64,000 nt of DNA from Vibrio sp. 05-20-BW147 (GTDB lineage: Bacteria > Pseudomonadota > Gammaproteobacteria > Enterobacterales > Vibrionaceae), in the NCBI RefSeq assembly GCF_013369385.1, contig NZ_SZTO01000010.1:292651-356650 (forward strand), written 5' to 3'. Shown here piece after piece: positions 54,614 to 63,646 of this stretch. The notes beneath the pieces are model-generated. The model made no database searches, was not told the DNA's origin, and saw only the letters and a program-made list of their open reading frames with translations. Every line of letters starts with the position of its first letter. Position 1 is the stretch's first letter. Both the position numbers and the translations under genes were made by a program.

Positions 54614-56035
54614 TTATCCCGGGATCTCGATACCAGCATCGCGCATCTTAGCCAGTTTATAACGCAAGGTTCTTGGACTAATGCCCAGTTTATCCGCCAT
54701 CTCTTTACGACGACCTTGGCATTCGATCAGCGTTTCCAAAATAATAGCGTACTCTTGATCACGCAGCTCACTGCCTAAGCTATCTCCAGCAGAAAGGCCA
54801 CGAATCATAGCGTCGGGTTCCGAGCCTACTTCTGCAACCGGCTTGACATCGGGTGCAACATAATCGTGTTGCTGAACCACTGATTGCAAGCTATCCGCAT
54901 CTTGCCAATCGACACCTTCAAGCAAAATGTGCTCATGGGATATATGGCTGTTTTCACTTAAAATCAGCGCTCGCTGCACTACGTTGTCTAACTCACGTAC
55001 GTTGCCAGGCCAAGCGTATTGCAACAATTTTTCCAACGCGCTTTGTGAGAAATGAGGCACTGGAATCCCCTGCTTAATGCAGTGGCGCTCAGCGAGGTGT
55101 TTCGCTAGCGGGGTGATATCACCTTTGCGATCACACAGTGATGGCCAAGTAATTGGGAAAACATTCAAACGATAGTACAAGTCTTCACGGAAGTTACCAG
55201 CAGCCACATACTGCTTTAAGTCACGGTTACTGGTAGCAAGTACGCGAACATCAAGCTTAATGCTTTTACGGCTACCCAAGCGCTCTACTTCACGCTCTTG
55301 CAAAACACGCAATAGTTTCGCTTGTAGGTTCAAATCCATTTCGCTGATTTCATCAAGCAAAATGGTACCACCTTGCGCTTGTTCAAATTTACCCGGGCAA
55401 GCTTGAACTGCCCCGGTAAACGCGCCTTTCTCGTAACCAAATAGCGTTGCTTCCAACATATTGTCTGGAATGGCGGCACAGTTAATAGCAATGAAAGGTC
55501 CGTCTTTGCGCGGAGAAGCATTGTGAATGTAACGTGATAGCACTTCTTTGCCCGAACCACTCGGGCCAAGCACCATCACATTAGCATCGGTGCGCGCGAC
55601 TTTATCTGCCAACGCCAATAGCCTTAGGCTTTTTTCATCAGCGACCACCGCATCACCGTTATCGTCTGATTTGACCGGAGCGTAACGGCTAACCATATTG
55701 AGCAATACTTCGGGTGCGAATGGTTTCGCCATGTAGTCGATGGCTCCTTCTTTCATCGCCGACACGGCGTCTTCGATGTTGGCGTAAGCGGTCATCAACA
55801 ACACGGGTAAATTGGGCCAGTTTTGTTTGATGCTACGCAGCAGTGCTAAGCCCCCCATGCCCGCCATCTGTACGTCAGAAACAACGATATCCACCGGGTT
55901 TGCTTTTAACTTCACCAAAGCATCTTCTGCGCAATCCGCTTCTAGCCATTCATAACCTGCTAATGCCAATGTATCGACTAGCGCTTCGCGTAGACCTTCA
56001 TCGTCTTCTACGATTAACACTTTGCTTTGAGCCAT
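54614..56035 (-). CDS. flrC: Sigma-54-dependent response regulator FlrC
   Basis: Activates class III flagellar genes from sigma-54 promoters. It has 473 residues: a receiver with phosphoacceptor Asp54 (VVSDVQM), an AAA+ domain (about 135-365) with Walker A GPSGSGKE and the sigma-54 contact loop GAFTGA, and a C-terminal Fis-like helix-turn-helix (RKEMADKLGISPRTLRYKL). It follows flrB by 26 bases, its cognate kinase. Confidence 0.96.
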   Translation of the reverse strand: MAQSKVLIVEDDEGLREALVDTLALAGYEWLEADCAEDALVKLKANPVDIVVSDVQMAGMGGLALLRSIKQNWPNLPVLLMTAYANIEDAVSAMKEGAIDYMAKPFAPEVLLNMVSRYAPVKSDDNGDAVVADEKSLRLLALADKVARTDANVMVLGPSGSGKEVLSRYIHNASPRKDGPFIAINCAAIPDNMLEATLFGYEKGAFTGAVQACPGKFEQAQGGTILLDEISEMDLNLQAKLLRVLQEREVERLGSRKSIKLDVRVLATSNRDLKQYVAAGNFREDLYYRLNVFPITWPSLCDRKGDITPLAKHLAERHCIKQGIPVPHFSQSALEKLLQYAWPGNVRELDNVVQRALILSENSHISHEHILLEGVDWQDADSLQSVVQQHDYVAPDVKPVAEVGSEPDAMIRGLSAGDSLGSELRDQEYAIILETLIECQGRRKEMADKLGISPRTLRYKLAKMRDAGIEIPG

Positions 56036-56061
56036 TTCAATTCTCCAGTGTTGTTACGCGC

Positions 56062-57096
56062 TCATTCTGCCGCAGCAGACTGAGTTCTTTCCAGAGGGAT
56101 ACACATAGTGAAGCAAGCACCGTCTCCCTCTTCCGATAATAATTCTAGTCGCCCTTCATGAGCGCGACAGACCATTTGTACCACAGCCAGACCTAAGCCA
56201 GTGCCTTGTGAGCGTGTCGTAAAAAAGGGTTCCATGATTTTGTTCTGCAATTCTTTTGGCACCCCAGGACCACTATCTTGCACGGAAATACGCAGCTCAC
56301 CATTGACTGGGCGAAAGAAAACATCAATTTGTGCTTCTTTTCCGGCAATTTGGATCGCATTCATCACTAAGTTACTCAGGGCAGAGGCGATAGCATTGGC
56401 GTTGCCCAAAATAACGGTCTGTTCTTCTTCTACTTCTTGGCAGTAATCAATCAAATTACTCTTTAAGGCCGTTTCCACCATTGGCTGATATTCACCCACT
56501 AATTGCGAAATAGTGAACGGTTTGATCACCTTGTTATCACCACCTTTTGCGAACAGCAGCATGTCATTGACTTGCTTTTCCAAATCCTGCAGGCGATCCA
56601 TCAGCTTTGATTGAAAGCGCTCTCGCGTTGTATTAGGCAGGTTAGGAGCAGAAAGGTTTGAGGCGTAAAGCATCGCACTAGAGAGCGGGGTTCGAACTTG
56701 ATGCGCCAAAGACGCGACCATGCGTCCTAACGAAGATAACCGCTGTAAATCACTCACTCGAGATTGCAACAAGCGTGTTTCGGTTAGGTCAGTGATCAAA
56801 ATGAGTTGACCTGTCGCAGAAGCCGAAATGGCTAAGCGTACTTTTCGACCATTACGCAGAGACACTTCATGACCATCATCTTCGCGCGGATCGAACGCAG
56901 CTTGGATCACCGAAAACCAGCGCTCGTTCACCAAGGGCACTTCTAGAATTCGATGCGCTTCTGGATTGGCTTCTCGCACCACCCCTTGAGTATCAAGCAA
57001 AATCACTCCCGCAGGCATCACATCAAGCACTTGCTTGTAACGTTCTACCTGACTTTCTACCGAGTCTAAGTGGGATTGATTGGTTAAATTATCCAT
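56062..57096 (-). CDS. flrB: Flagellar sensor kinase FlrB
   Basis: Cytoplasmic histidine kinase that phosphorylates FlrC. The 344 residues hold a PAS domain (about 20-105), a HisKA domain with phosphorylated His132 in SLAHQVRTPLSS, and a HATPase domain with N box NLVMNAIQIA and G boxes VQDSGPGVP and GTGLGLAVVQ. There is no membrane segment, so the signal is internal, probably assembly of the MS ring/switch. A sigma-54 promoter lies 43 bases upstream. Confidence 0.95.
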   Translation of the reverse strand: MDNLTNQSHLDSVESQVERYKQVLDVMPAGVILLDTQGVVREANPEAHRILEVPLVNERWFSVIQAAFDPREDDGHEVSLRNGRKVRLAISASATGQLILITDLTETRLLQSRVSDLQRLSSLGRMVASLAHQVRTPLSSAMLYASNLSAPNLPNTTRERFQSKLMDRLQDLEKQVNDMLLFAKGGDNKVIKPFTISQLVGEYQPMVETALKSNLIDYCQEVEEEQTVILGNANAIASALSNLVMNAIQIAGKEAQIDVFFRPVNGELRISVQDSGPGVPKELQNKIMEPFFTTRSQGTGLGLAVVQMVCRAHEGRLELLSEEGDGACFTMCIPLERTQSAAAE

Positions 57097-57126
57097 GCGC
57101 TGTCGAAATCTCGCCTCAAATACTAG

Positions 57127-57161
57127 AATAGCCTAACACGCAAAATGCATGCCAGGCTATT
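57127..57161 (-). promoter_or_regulatory. Sigma-54 promoter for flrBC flanked by an inverted repeat
   Basis: TGGCATGCATTTTGCG at 57139-57154 has the GG-N10-GC spacing and TTGC element. It is enclosed by a perfect 8-base inverted repeat, AATAGCCT (57127-57134) and AGGCTATT (57154-57161). FlrA-dependent transcription of flrBC is established in V. cholerae. Confidence 0.82.
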
Positions 57162-57218
57162 TTTGTTTATTATCAATATTTTAGGTAATTGACAATAAGT
57201 TGACGCTGAAATTGTTTT

Positions 57219-58682
57219 CTAACGTTGCATATTGTATTTACGCATTTTCTCAACCAATGTGGTGCGGCGCATTCCCAACATATCAGCGGCACGAGCCACC
57301 ACACCACCTTGTGCTTCCAGCGCTTGGTTAATCATATTAACTTCAAGATCAGCCAACAGCTCTTTGAGGTTTACGCCTTCTGGTGGCAAAGACTGAGGCG
57401 CATCAAAATGGTCATCAAAGGGATTTTTTACCGAAAGATCAAAACTCTCTGAAAAAATATCTTCCAGCACATCACGTTCTTGGTCTTCAATCGAGTTAAA
57501 AGAAGACGTTTCTGGCTGGAACTCTGGGATATCACTGTAACGATATTTGGTCGGCAAATGATTAACATCCACCAAACTATTTGGATAGAGAATCACCATC
57601 CGCTCAACGAGGTTTGCCAACTCACGCACATTACCGGGCCAGTCATGTTCCATTAAAGAGTTTATCGCACGAGGAGTGAAACAAATCGGTTGTCCACCTT
57701 CGGCTTGTAGACGAGTCATTAACTCTTGAAGTAACAGTGGAATGTCCTCTTTGCGCTCTTTCAGCGCTGGCATCTCAATCGGAAAAACATTGAGACGATA
57801 AAAAAGGTCTTCGCGGAACTTTTCGTCGTCGATCATGGTTTCCAAATTGCGATGTGTGGCCGCAATAATGCGAACATTGGCTTTAATCGTGGTGTTGCCA
57901 CCGACACGCTCAAAGCAACGCTCTTGAAGCACGCGAAGTAGCTTGACCTGCATCGCCATTGGCATGTCGCCAATTTCATCCAAGAAAAGGGTGCCACCTT
58001 CTGCCAACTCAAAACGGCCTTTACGCGTGGTTAACGCACCGGTAAATGCCCCTTTTTCATGGCCAAACAACTCACTTTCGAGCAGATCTGGCGGAATGGC
58101 ACCACAGTTGATTGGCACAAAAGGGCCATTGCGACGTGTCGAGTGATAATGAACATTACGCGCAACCACCTCTTTACCCGTACCGGACTCACCTAAAATC
58201 AGTACATTGGCTTCCGTGACCGCCACCTGTTCGATCAAATGACGCACTTCTTGAACCCCAAGACTTTGTCCAACCAAACTGCGGAAAAGCGTATTTTTAC
58301 GAGAAGATGCTAAAACATTGACGCCTTTACGGCCAAGAAACTCTTTACAATGCCTGAGTGCTTCGCTCAACTGAGGATAATTAAGTGGAAACTCGAGTTC
58401 TCCTACCAAATTCGGTAAGTGCTCTACTGGACCGACAAAATCGCCCAAAACGAGTAAAGGAATATGATGCGCAGCATTGAGCTTCGCCATCACATGAGCG
58501 GCGTTTTGACCGTTGACCAAACCAACAATCACACCAGACCACATTTTAGACCAGTCAACACCGTCTATCTGATCTGATCGAAGAGCTTCACAACTCTCTC
58601 CAACGAATTCCAGTATATTGCGTAAGTTCAGACGATTCGCTTCATCGTCTTCTATTACAAGCAGCTTTGCCAAACTTTGCAT
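57219..58682 (-). CDS. flrA: Master flagellar activator FlrA
   Basis: Class I sigma-54-dependent activator at the top of the flagellar hierarchy, inhibited by c-di-GMP in V. cholerae. It has 487 residues: an atypical receiver (about 1-120) in which the phosphoacceptor position reads GVIVGLVNG with no Asp, an AAA+ domain with Walker A GESGTGKE and GAFTGA, and a C-terminal Fis-type helix-turn-helix ([20 protein letters not shown]). It is monocistronic and has no sigma-54 promoter visible upstream, as expected for a class I gene. Confidence 0.96.
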   Translation of the reverse strand: MQSLAKLLVIEDDEANRLNLRNILEFVGESCEALRSDQIDGVDWSKMWSGVIVGLVNGQNAAHVMAKLNAAHHIPLLVLGDFVGPVEHLPNLVGELEFPLNYPQLSEALRHCKEFLGRKGVNVLASSRKNTLFRSLVGQSLGVQEVRHLIEQVAVTEANVLILGESGTGKEVVARNVHYHSTRRNGPFVPINCGAIPPDLLESELFGHEKGAFTGALTTRKGRFELAEGGTLFLDEIGDMPMAMQVKLLRVLQERCFERVGGNTTIKANVRIIAATHRNLETMIDDEKFREDLFYRLNVFPIEMPALKERKEDIPLLLQELMTRLQAEGGQPICFTPRAINSLMEHDWPGNVRELANLVERMVILYPNSLVDVNHLPTKYRYSDIPEFQPETSSFNSIEDQERDVLEDIFSESFDLSVKNPFDDHFDAPQSLPPEGVNLKELLADLEVNMINQALEAQGGVVARAADMLGMRRTTLVEKMRKYNMQR

Positions 58683-58804
58683 AAGTACCGATTATTGCCT
58701 TTGTTTTATGATGTGTTGCGGCCAAACCTTGATATGCGAAACTAAGGTGCTCTATTGGTGATAGAACACTCAATTAACGATAGACAAAACAGGAAAATCA
58801 GCAA

Positions 58805-58834
58805 CAAAAAAGCCATCAGGGCTACTAATGGCTT
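58805..58834 (-). terminator. Terminator of the fliD-flaI-fliS operon
   Basis: On the - strand AAGCCAT, loop of 11, ATGGCTT then TTTT. It lies about 80 bases after the fliS stop and upstream of flrA, so flrA has its own promoter in the remaining 120 bases. Confidence 0.85.
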
Positions 58835-58911
58835 CTATTTTATTTGAATAAAAAAATAAGGCAACCAAGCAATTAGGAGGTGTGAGCTCGGTTAAAAGAT
58901 TGGTTATCGAA

Positions 58912-59322
58912 TTACACACCAATATCAGCCGCGGTGAGATTGTGGTACTCGTTGGGGATTTGATCCCATGCCGATTTGATCTCACGGATAATGTCGATCA
59001 CATCATCAATCATTGTAGGGTCATTTTTGTGGTTCGCCCCAGAGATCTGCGTGATCATGAATTCGTAAAGCTGATCGAGGTTACGTGCAATATCACCACC
59101 GTCATCCATCGATAGACAGCTACGCAATGCAATGATGATGTCCAACGCTTTGCCAAGACGTTCACCTTTCACTGGAATGTTACCTGCTTGCATCGCTGCT
59201 TTGCCTTGAATCAGACGCTCAATCGCCCCTGCCATCAGCATCTGAATGACTTTATGCGGCGACGCAGCACTGAGTTGGCTATCCACTGACACTTTTTTAT
59301 AAGCCTGTAATGAACCGCGCAT
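58912..59322 (-). CDS. fliS: Flagellin chaperone FliS (FlaJ)
   Basis: Chaperone that prevents flagellin polymerising in the cytoplasm before export. The 136-residue protein is mostly helical with the family motif YKKVSVDSQLSAASPHKVIQMLMAGAIERL near the N-terminus. It is the last gene of the flaG-fliD-flaI-fliS group, followed by a terminator. Vibrio literature calls it FlaJ. Confidence 0.95.
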   Translation of the reverse strand: MRGSLQAYKKVSVDSQLSAASPHKVIQMLMAGAIERLIQGKAAMQAGNIPVKGERLGKALDIIIALRSCLSMDDGGDIARNLDQLYEFMITQISGANHKNDPTMIDDVIDIIREIKSAWDQIPNEYHNLTAADIGV

Positions 59323-59334
59323 AATAATCCTCTT

Positions 59335-59637
59335 TTACGTAAACTTTTTGTATTGTTGGAGCGAACGCTGACCATGCCTCAATTTTTGTAGTTGAAGGCT
59401 AACTAAACTGGTCTGCGACTGCATTCGCTCAAATAGTGCTTTTGTTCGAGTGAGCATTAATTGCCACTCTTCTTCCTGCTTTAAGTGTGGCTGTTGCGCC
59501 AACATCTGCAGAAGGATTTGCAATAACTGTTCCCTGTTATCGACCAAGCGCACCAATTCTTCAGCATTTATTTCGCTTTTTTCTAATTCTTGAGAAATTA
59601 ACTGATCAAGATCACGTAACTGCTCGAGTGAAGCCAT
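59335..59637 (-). CDS. flaI: Flagellar chaperone-like protein FlaI (FliT-like)
   Basis: Small helical protein of 100 residues between fliD and fliS, the position of FliT in enteric bacteria and of FlaI in V. parahaemolyticus. It is rich in Leu and Gln (LEQLRDLDQLISQELEKS, LLQMLAQQPHLKQEEEWQLML) and has no catalytic motif. A FliD-chaperone role is inferred from gene order and helical character; sequence similarity to FliT is low. Confidence 0.75.
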   Translation of the reverse strand: MASLEQLRDLDQLISQELEKSEINAEELVRLVDNREQLLQILLQMLAQQPHLKQEEEWQLMLTRTKALFERMQSQTSLVSLQLQKLRHGQRSLQQYKKFT

Positions 59638-59643
59638 TTGTTA

Positions 59644-61737
59644 TCACCCTAATGCGTTCATTAACGCACCCAACTGCCCCTGCATTTTGCTGGTGGCGTC
59701 TTGCATGGCAGTAAACTTCGAGTGAGTGCGCTGCTCTAAGCTGCCCATGCGGCGATCCAATGCCGCCTGCTCATCCACTAGGCGATAAGTTTGCTCTGAT
59801 AAACTTTTTTCTCGAGTACGTATCGATCCTGTCACCCCGGTGATACCGTGAATGGCATCCTCAACACGCTTCGCGAACCCCGTATTACCACCAAAGAACT
59901 CTTCTAAGCGGTTAAAATTGTTATTCAACTGACGATCAAGCATGTCGTAGTTGATTTCCAACGTACCTTGTCGAGTGGTGGTAATACCAAATTCTGTGAG
60001 TGATTTTAGGTTTTCTGGCGCTTTCTCTATTCGAGTCGAGAAAACACTCTTTAAACGAGAGTCGGCATTTCTTACTGTACTGTCCCCTGCTAAAGGCCCT
60101 TTTTGTCCCGTTGCAGGATCGACACCCGACAACGCTTTCGACGTCTGATAAAACTGATTGTAAGCGGCGACAAACGTTTCAATATCGTCGCGAACTCTTC
60201 GTCTATCGTACTCAACACCTATTTCAGCAGGCGCTTTATTCTTGGGCGTGACCCCTTTGAGCGCGAGATCGACCCCTTCGATGGCGTCTTCGATAATGTT
60301 GTTGTTACTCGATAGCTGAGCAACACCATCCAACACCACCATCGCATCTTGCCCTTGTTGAACTTCCGTCATGCCGCTATAGGTATCAAAAGACTCTTGT
60401 GCTTGCTTGAGTTGTTCATTCGCTTGGTCGATACGCTCTAGGCGCTCACGCTCCTGAGGTTCTAGTTTCGCGCGCTGAATTTGTTTTGCCTGTTCTTCGG
60501 TGAGCTCACCTTTGGCCACTTTTTCATCCAACGCCGCTTTTTCTTGTGCTAGCGTTGCCTCAATTTGCGCTTTTTCTTCCGCGAGTTCTTGTTCAATTCG
60601 TGCTTGTTCGGCTTCAAATTTCGCTTTGGCCTCTTTCACCGTTTCATAGGAATCGGTTAATGTGCCTGAGGCGGTATTCGTCCAACCAGGAATATCTGGT
60701 GCTTTTTCAATCGCAGCTTCATCAAGCTCCAACTCTGGACGATAATATGAATCCAGCAAAGTACCAGAGGCGGTTTCTGACCACCCCGCAATATTATCTT
60801 CTGGCATTAAACCAGCAGCTTGGCTCGCTTCATCTAATGCTTGCTGAGCGGCTTGTGCGGCGGCAGTACCAAAACTGTTGTTCGATTCTTCTTCAGCAAC
60901 AGGAGAACCGTCTTCTGCCAGAGCGCTATCGCTGGTTAGTTGAGAATCACCGCTATCAGATGCAGCGTCAATCGGATTACCTTGTGCATCAACTTGAGCT
61001 TCCCCGCCTTCCTCTGACGGGACACCATCCGTCTCTGCCGACTGTTCCGGTTTGCCTTCGTTGATTACTTCTTCTGCGGTAAGGCGAGCTTGCTCGAGTG
61101 CTTTGACTCGGTCTTCGAGGGTTTTGTATTCGAGTTTTTTGAGTGGATCACCACGTTCCGCATCCACATGAATTCGGATTTGATTTTCTTTGCCTGACAC
61201 CGTCGAGGCGACGATAAGGCGGGGGCCTTCGACATCATTGATGATGGAGGCTCGGACTCCAAGGTTTTTACTTGCTCCGTTAATCCCTTTAACGACATCA
61301 ACCAGCTTAGAGTCTTTGCTGACGTCGACTTCAAACGATTTATCACCAAGTGAAATCTGCAGCTTGCCGGGGCCAAATTGAGCGTCTTCAGCTAAAACAT
61401 CCGACGCAACCTTGTGGCTCTGTGCAAGCTGCAACACATCGATGGCATATTTACCTGCAATGGCATCGGTAGTTGCAGTGGCTGAGACGACACTCTCGTC
61501 AGTCGTATCGACTTTTCGCACCGCGAAAGCCTTCTCCTGACGAAAGATCGCCATCATATTTTTCATCGTATCCAGCGATTCTCTGAGTCGACCATAGGCG
61601 CTGATGCTGCTATCAATCCTGGCCCGCTCATTGTCAATGCGTTGCTGCTTTGGTACGCGCTCTGCATCGACAACTTTGCTGACCATGGAGTTGATATCCA
61701 TGCCACCAGACATCCCCAAGGGGCCTAAACTCATCAA
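59644..61737 (-). CDS. fliD: Flagellar filament cap protein FliD (FlaH)
   Basis: Caps the filament tip and guides flagellin folding. The 697 residues are much longer than E. coli FliD (468). The N-terminal D0/D1 domain (MSLGPLGMSGGMDINSMVSKVVDAE) and C-terminal FliD domain (about 500-697) are conserved. A central insertion (about 200-470) contains an acidic Ser/Glu-rich part, two copies of GW(S/T)xTASGTL(L/T)DSY at 318-331 and 351-364, and a long coiled coil (365-455). It follows flaG by 17 bases. Confidence 0.94.
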   Translation of the reverse strand: MMSLGPLGMSGGMDINSMVSKVVDAERVPKQQRIDNERARIDSSISAYGRLRESLDTMKNMMAIFRQEKAFAVRKVDTTDESVVSATATTDAIAGKYAIDVLQLAQSHKVASDVLAEDAQFGPGKLQISLGDKSFEVDVSKDSKLVDVVKGINGASKNLGVRASIINDVEGPRLIVASTVSGKENQIRIHVDAERGDPLKKLEYKTLEDRVKALEQARLTAEEVINEGKPEQSAETDGVPSEEGGEAQVDAQGNPIDAASDSGDSQLTSDSALAEDGSPVAEEESNNSFGTAAAQAAQQALDEASQAAGLMPEDNIAGWSETASGTLLDSYYRPELELDEAAIEKAPDIPGWTNTASGTLTDSYETVKEAKAKFEAEQARIEQELAEEKAQIEATLAQEKAALDEKVAKGELTEEQAKQIQRAKLEPQERERLERIDQANEQLKQAQESFDTYSGMTEVQQGQDAMVVLDGVAQLSSNNNIIEDAIEGVDLALKGVTPKNKAPAEIGVEYDRRRVRDDIETFVAAYNQFYQTSKALSGVDPATGQKGPLAGDSTVRNADSRLKSVFSTRIEKAPENLKSLTEFGITTTRQGTLEINYDMLDRQLNNNFNRLEEFFGGNTGFAKRVEDAIHGITGVTGSIRTREKSLSEQTYRLVDEQAALDRRMGSLEQRTHSKFTAMQDATSKMQGQLGALMNALG
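60646..60786 (-). repeat. Two GW(S/T)-TASGTL-DSY repeats in fliD
   Basis: Residues 318-331 and 351-364 of FliD read GWSETASGTLLDSY and GWTNTASGTLTDSY, 33 residues apart, each preceded by (D)N/DIA or DIP. Eleven of fourteen positions are identical. Confidence 0.9.
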
Positions 61738-61754
61738 ATCACCTCAATCACGAC

Positions 61755-62183
61755 TTACACTTTATCTACCAGCAAACCAGAACTGGTAGCTTGTGCGGCT
61801 AAGCGTCTAAATACATCCAGCATATCTTCATCTGGGATCTGACGAATAATGTCACCTGTTTTGGCTTCATAAATCGTCACGACATCTCTCCCAGACTCTT
61901 CATCTACTCTAAAAGATAACCCTTTATTGATGGAAGAGATAAATTCATTCATCTTTTCCACCATTCTCTGTTTCTCTTCTCGGTTGAGCTCCTGACGAGC
62001 TTGCGCCATTTTGACTGCCGCTTCAACCGTTAGATTCACGTCGTTCTTTTTCACCGTTTCCGATGAAGGGTTGCCTTTTTCGACTGATACACTAGGCACG
62101 CCACCGCTTCTTTCGTAAGCAACTTTCGTGCCACTTTGCAAGCCGTAAGGCTGGATGTTCGATGTGTAGGATGGTATTTCCAT
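61755..62183 (-). CDS. flaG: Flagellar protein FlaG
   Basis: Short protein found beside flagellin genes; in some species it limits filament length. It has 142 residues, with a variable N-terminus and the FlaG-family C-terminus (LSFRVDEESGRDVVTIYEAKTGDIIRQIPDEDMLDVFRRL). A GGAAGGGAG element precedes the ATG. It follows the complete flagellin gene by 70 bases; I find no promoter of its own in that gap. Confidence 0.93.
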   Translation of the reverse strand: MEIPSYTSNIQPYGLQSGTKVAYERSGGVPSVSVEKGNPSSETVKKNDVNLTVEAAVKMAQARQELNREEKQRMVEKMNEFISSINKGLSFRVDEESGRDVVTIYEAKTGDIIRQIPDEDMLDVFRRLAAQATSSGLLVDKV

Positions 62184-62253
62184 AACAATCTCCCTTCCAC
62201 CTCTATGAGCTATGAGTAGTAAACTACCGTACAGCTAAGCTCACGCCGCTGTA

Positions 62254-63384
62254 TTAGCCCAACAAGCTAAGAGCTGCAGATGGTGACTGCTTCGCCTGCG
62301 CCAGGATAGAAGTACTCGCCTGCTGCAGAATTTGCGTCTTAGTCATCTGAGTCGTTTCTTTCGCGTAGTCAGTATCTTTGATACGGCTGCTCGAAGCGTT
62401 TACGTTTTCATTGATGTTGCTTAAGTTGCTGATTGCATGATTGAAACGGTTTTGGAATGCACCTAGTGAGGCACGCTCACTGTCTACCGATTTCAATGCA
62501 CCATCAATGATCGATACGGCTTCTTGAGAGCCAGCAACCGTCGTTACGTCAATGTTGCTCACGTTGGTTTTGGTACCATCACCGATGTTCAACTCAGACG
62601 CTAGACCACCACCGAATTCCACTTCACCTTCGACACGTTGGTTAGAAGCGAATAACTGCAGTTTGCCGCCTTCACCGACCGACGCTTTCACATCATCGTT
62701 TTGACCGTTGATATAAGTCGCCAGTTCTTCAAGATCGTCACCCGCCTTGGCGTTGACAGTGATCTCTTTTTCTTCACCTTGTTTATTCACATAAGACATA
62801 GTGAAGTCAGTGTTGTCGCTTACGCGCCAATCAGCACCGACACCTTCTTCAGATTTGTAGCTCATGCCACCCATCGCATCAGTATCTGAACGAAGGTTAC
62901 CCATAGAAAGCATCACAGCTTCACCAGAGTCGGCACCGATTTGGAAAGACTGAGAACCGTACGTACCGTTAAGGAGTTTGTTACCACCAAAAGAGGTTGT
63001 CTCTGCGATACGGTTAAGTTCTTGGTTCAACGCTGACACTTCTTCTTGAATCGCCACGCGCTCAGAACGAGAGTTCGAACCGTTAGACGATTGCAAGGCA
63101 AGGTCACGCATACGTTGTAGGATGTTGGTGGTCTCTGTCATTGCACCTTCAGCAGTCTGTGCAATAGAGATACCATCGTTGGCATTTTTAACCGCCATGT
63201 CGAGACCACGGCTTTGCGAGTTCAAACGGTTAGAAATTTGTAGACCTGCAGCATCATCTTTCGCGCTATTGATTTTATAGCCCGAAGACAAACGCTCCAT
63301 TGATTTTTGTTGACCTTCAGCGGCCTGGTTTAGGTAACGCTGTGCGGTCATTGCTGACACGTTAGTGTTTACATTGATAGCCAT
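62254..63384 (-). CDS. flaA: Flagellin (FlaA-type)
   Basis: Filament subunit of 376 residues. Conserved D0/D1 ends are [21 protein letters not shown] and [18 protein letters not shown]; the middle (about 170-275) is the variable surface domain, with NISTMSYxK-like and ATYINGQ elements typical of Vibrio flagellins. The name flaA rests on position next to flaG; Vibrio carry several flagellins, and naming differs between species. A sigma-28 promoter lies about 80 bases upstream. The ATG is preceded by AAGGAGAT. Confidence 0.9.
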   Translation of the reverse strand: MAINVNTNVSAMTAQRYLNQAAEGQQKSMERLSSGYKINSAKDDAAGLQISNRLNSQSRGLDMAVKNANDGISIAQTAEGAMTETTNILQRMRDLALQSSNGSNSRSERVAIQEEVSALNQELNRIAETTSFGGNKLLNGTYGSQSFQIGADSGEAVMLSMGNLRSDTDAMGGMSYKSEEGVGADWRVSDNTDFTMSYVNKQGEEKEITVNAKAGDDLEELATYINGQNDDVKASVGEGGKLQLFASNQRVEGEVEFGGGLASELNIGDGTKTNVSNIDVTTVAGSQEAVSIIDGALKSVDSERASLGAFQNRFNHAISNLSNINENVNASSSRIKDTDYAKETTQMTKTQILQQASTSILAQAKQSPSAALSLLG

Positions 63385-63464
63385 AAATGATCTCCTTAGG
63401 CTTTTTGCTGATGCACCATCGTGTCTCTCACCTCACTTTGGTACATCTCATTTCTCTCAGTCCT

Positions 63465-63491
63465 TTAACGGCCACCAAAAGAATACCTTTA
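63465..63491 (-). promoter_or_regulatory. Sigma-28 (FliA) promoter for the flagellin gene
   Basis: TAAAGGTA-N11-GCCGTTAA on the - strand matches the sigma-28 consensus TAAAGTTT-N11-GCCGATAA at 13 of 16 positions with exact spacing. It lies about 80 bases before the flagellin ATG. Confidence 0.83.
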
Positions 63492-63566
63492 GGAGAATTT
63501 TTCGTTTTTTTGAATATTTCTTTGGTTGGGTTAAAAAGTGTGACTTCTCCCTAAATAATAGCGCAT

Positions 63567-63594
63567 AAAAAAAGCCTGACCGAAGTCAGGCTTT
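63567..63594 (-). terminator. Terminator after the upstream flagellin gene
   Basis: On the - strand AAAGCCTGAC, loop TTCG, GTCAGGCTTT then TTTT. A perfect 10-bp stem with a UUCG loop, about 50 bases after the stop of the partial flagellin gene. Confidence 0.96.
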
Positions 63595-63646
63595 ACTCGC
63601 TCATCTCTCACCACGAGCCAATGAGGTTTCTGTCTGGTTAAGGCGA

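Noticed and set aside
60546..61064. 172-codon open frame on the + strand inside fliD
   Set aside because: It is antisense to the Glu/Ala-rich coiled-coil insertion of FliD, its translation is Leu/Gln-rich without any family feature, and no ribosome site precedes it.
62184..62253. Promoter search in the gap before flaG
   Set aside because: No sigma-28 or sigma-54 pattern with acceptable spacing was found; flaG is probably read from the flagellin transcript.
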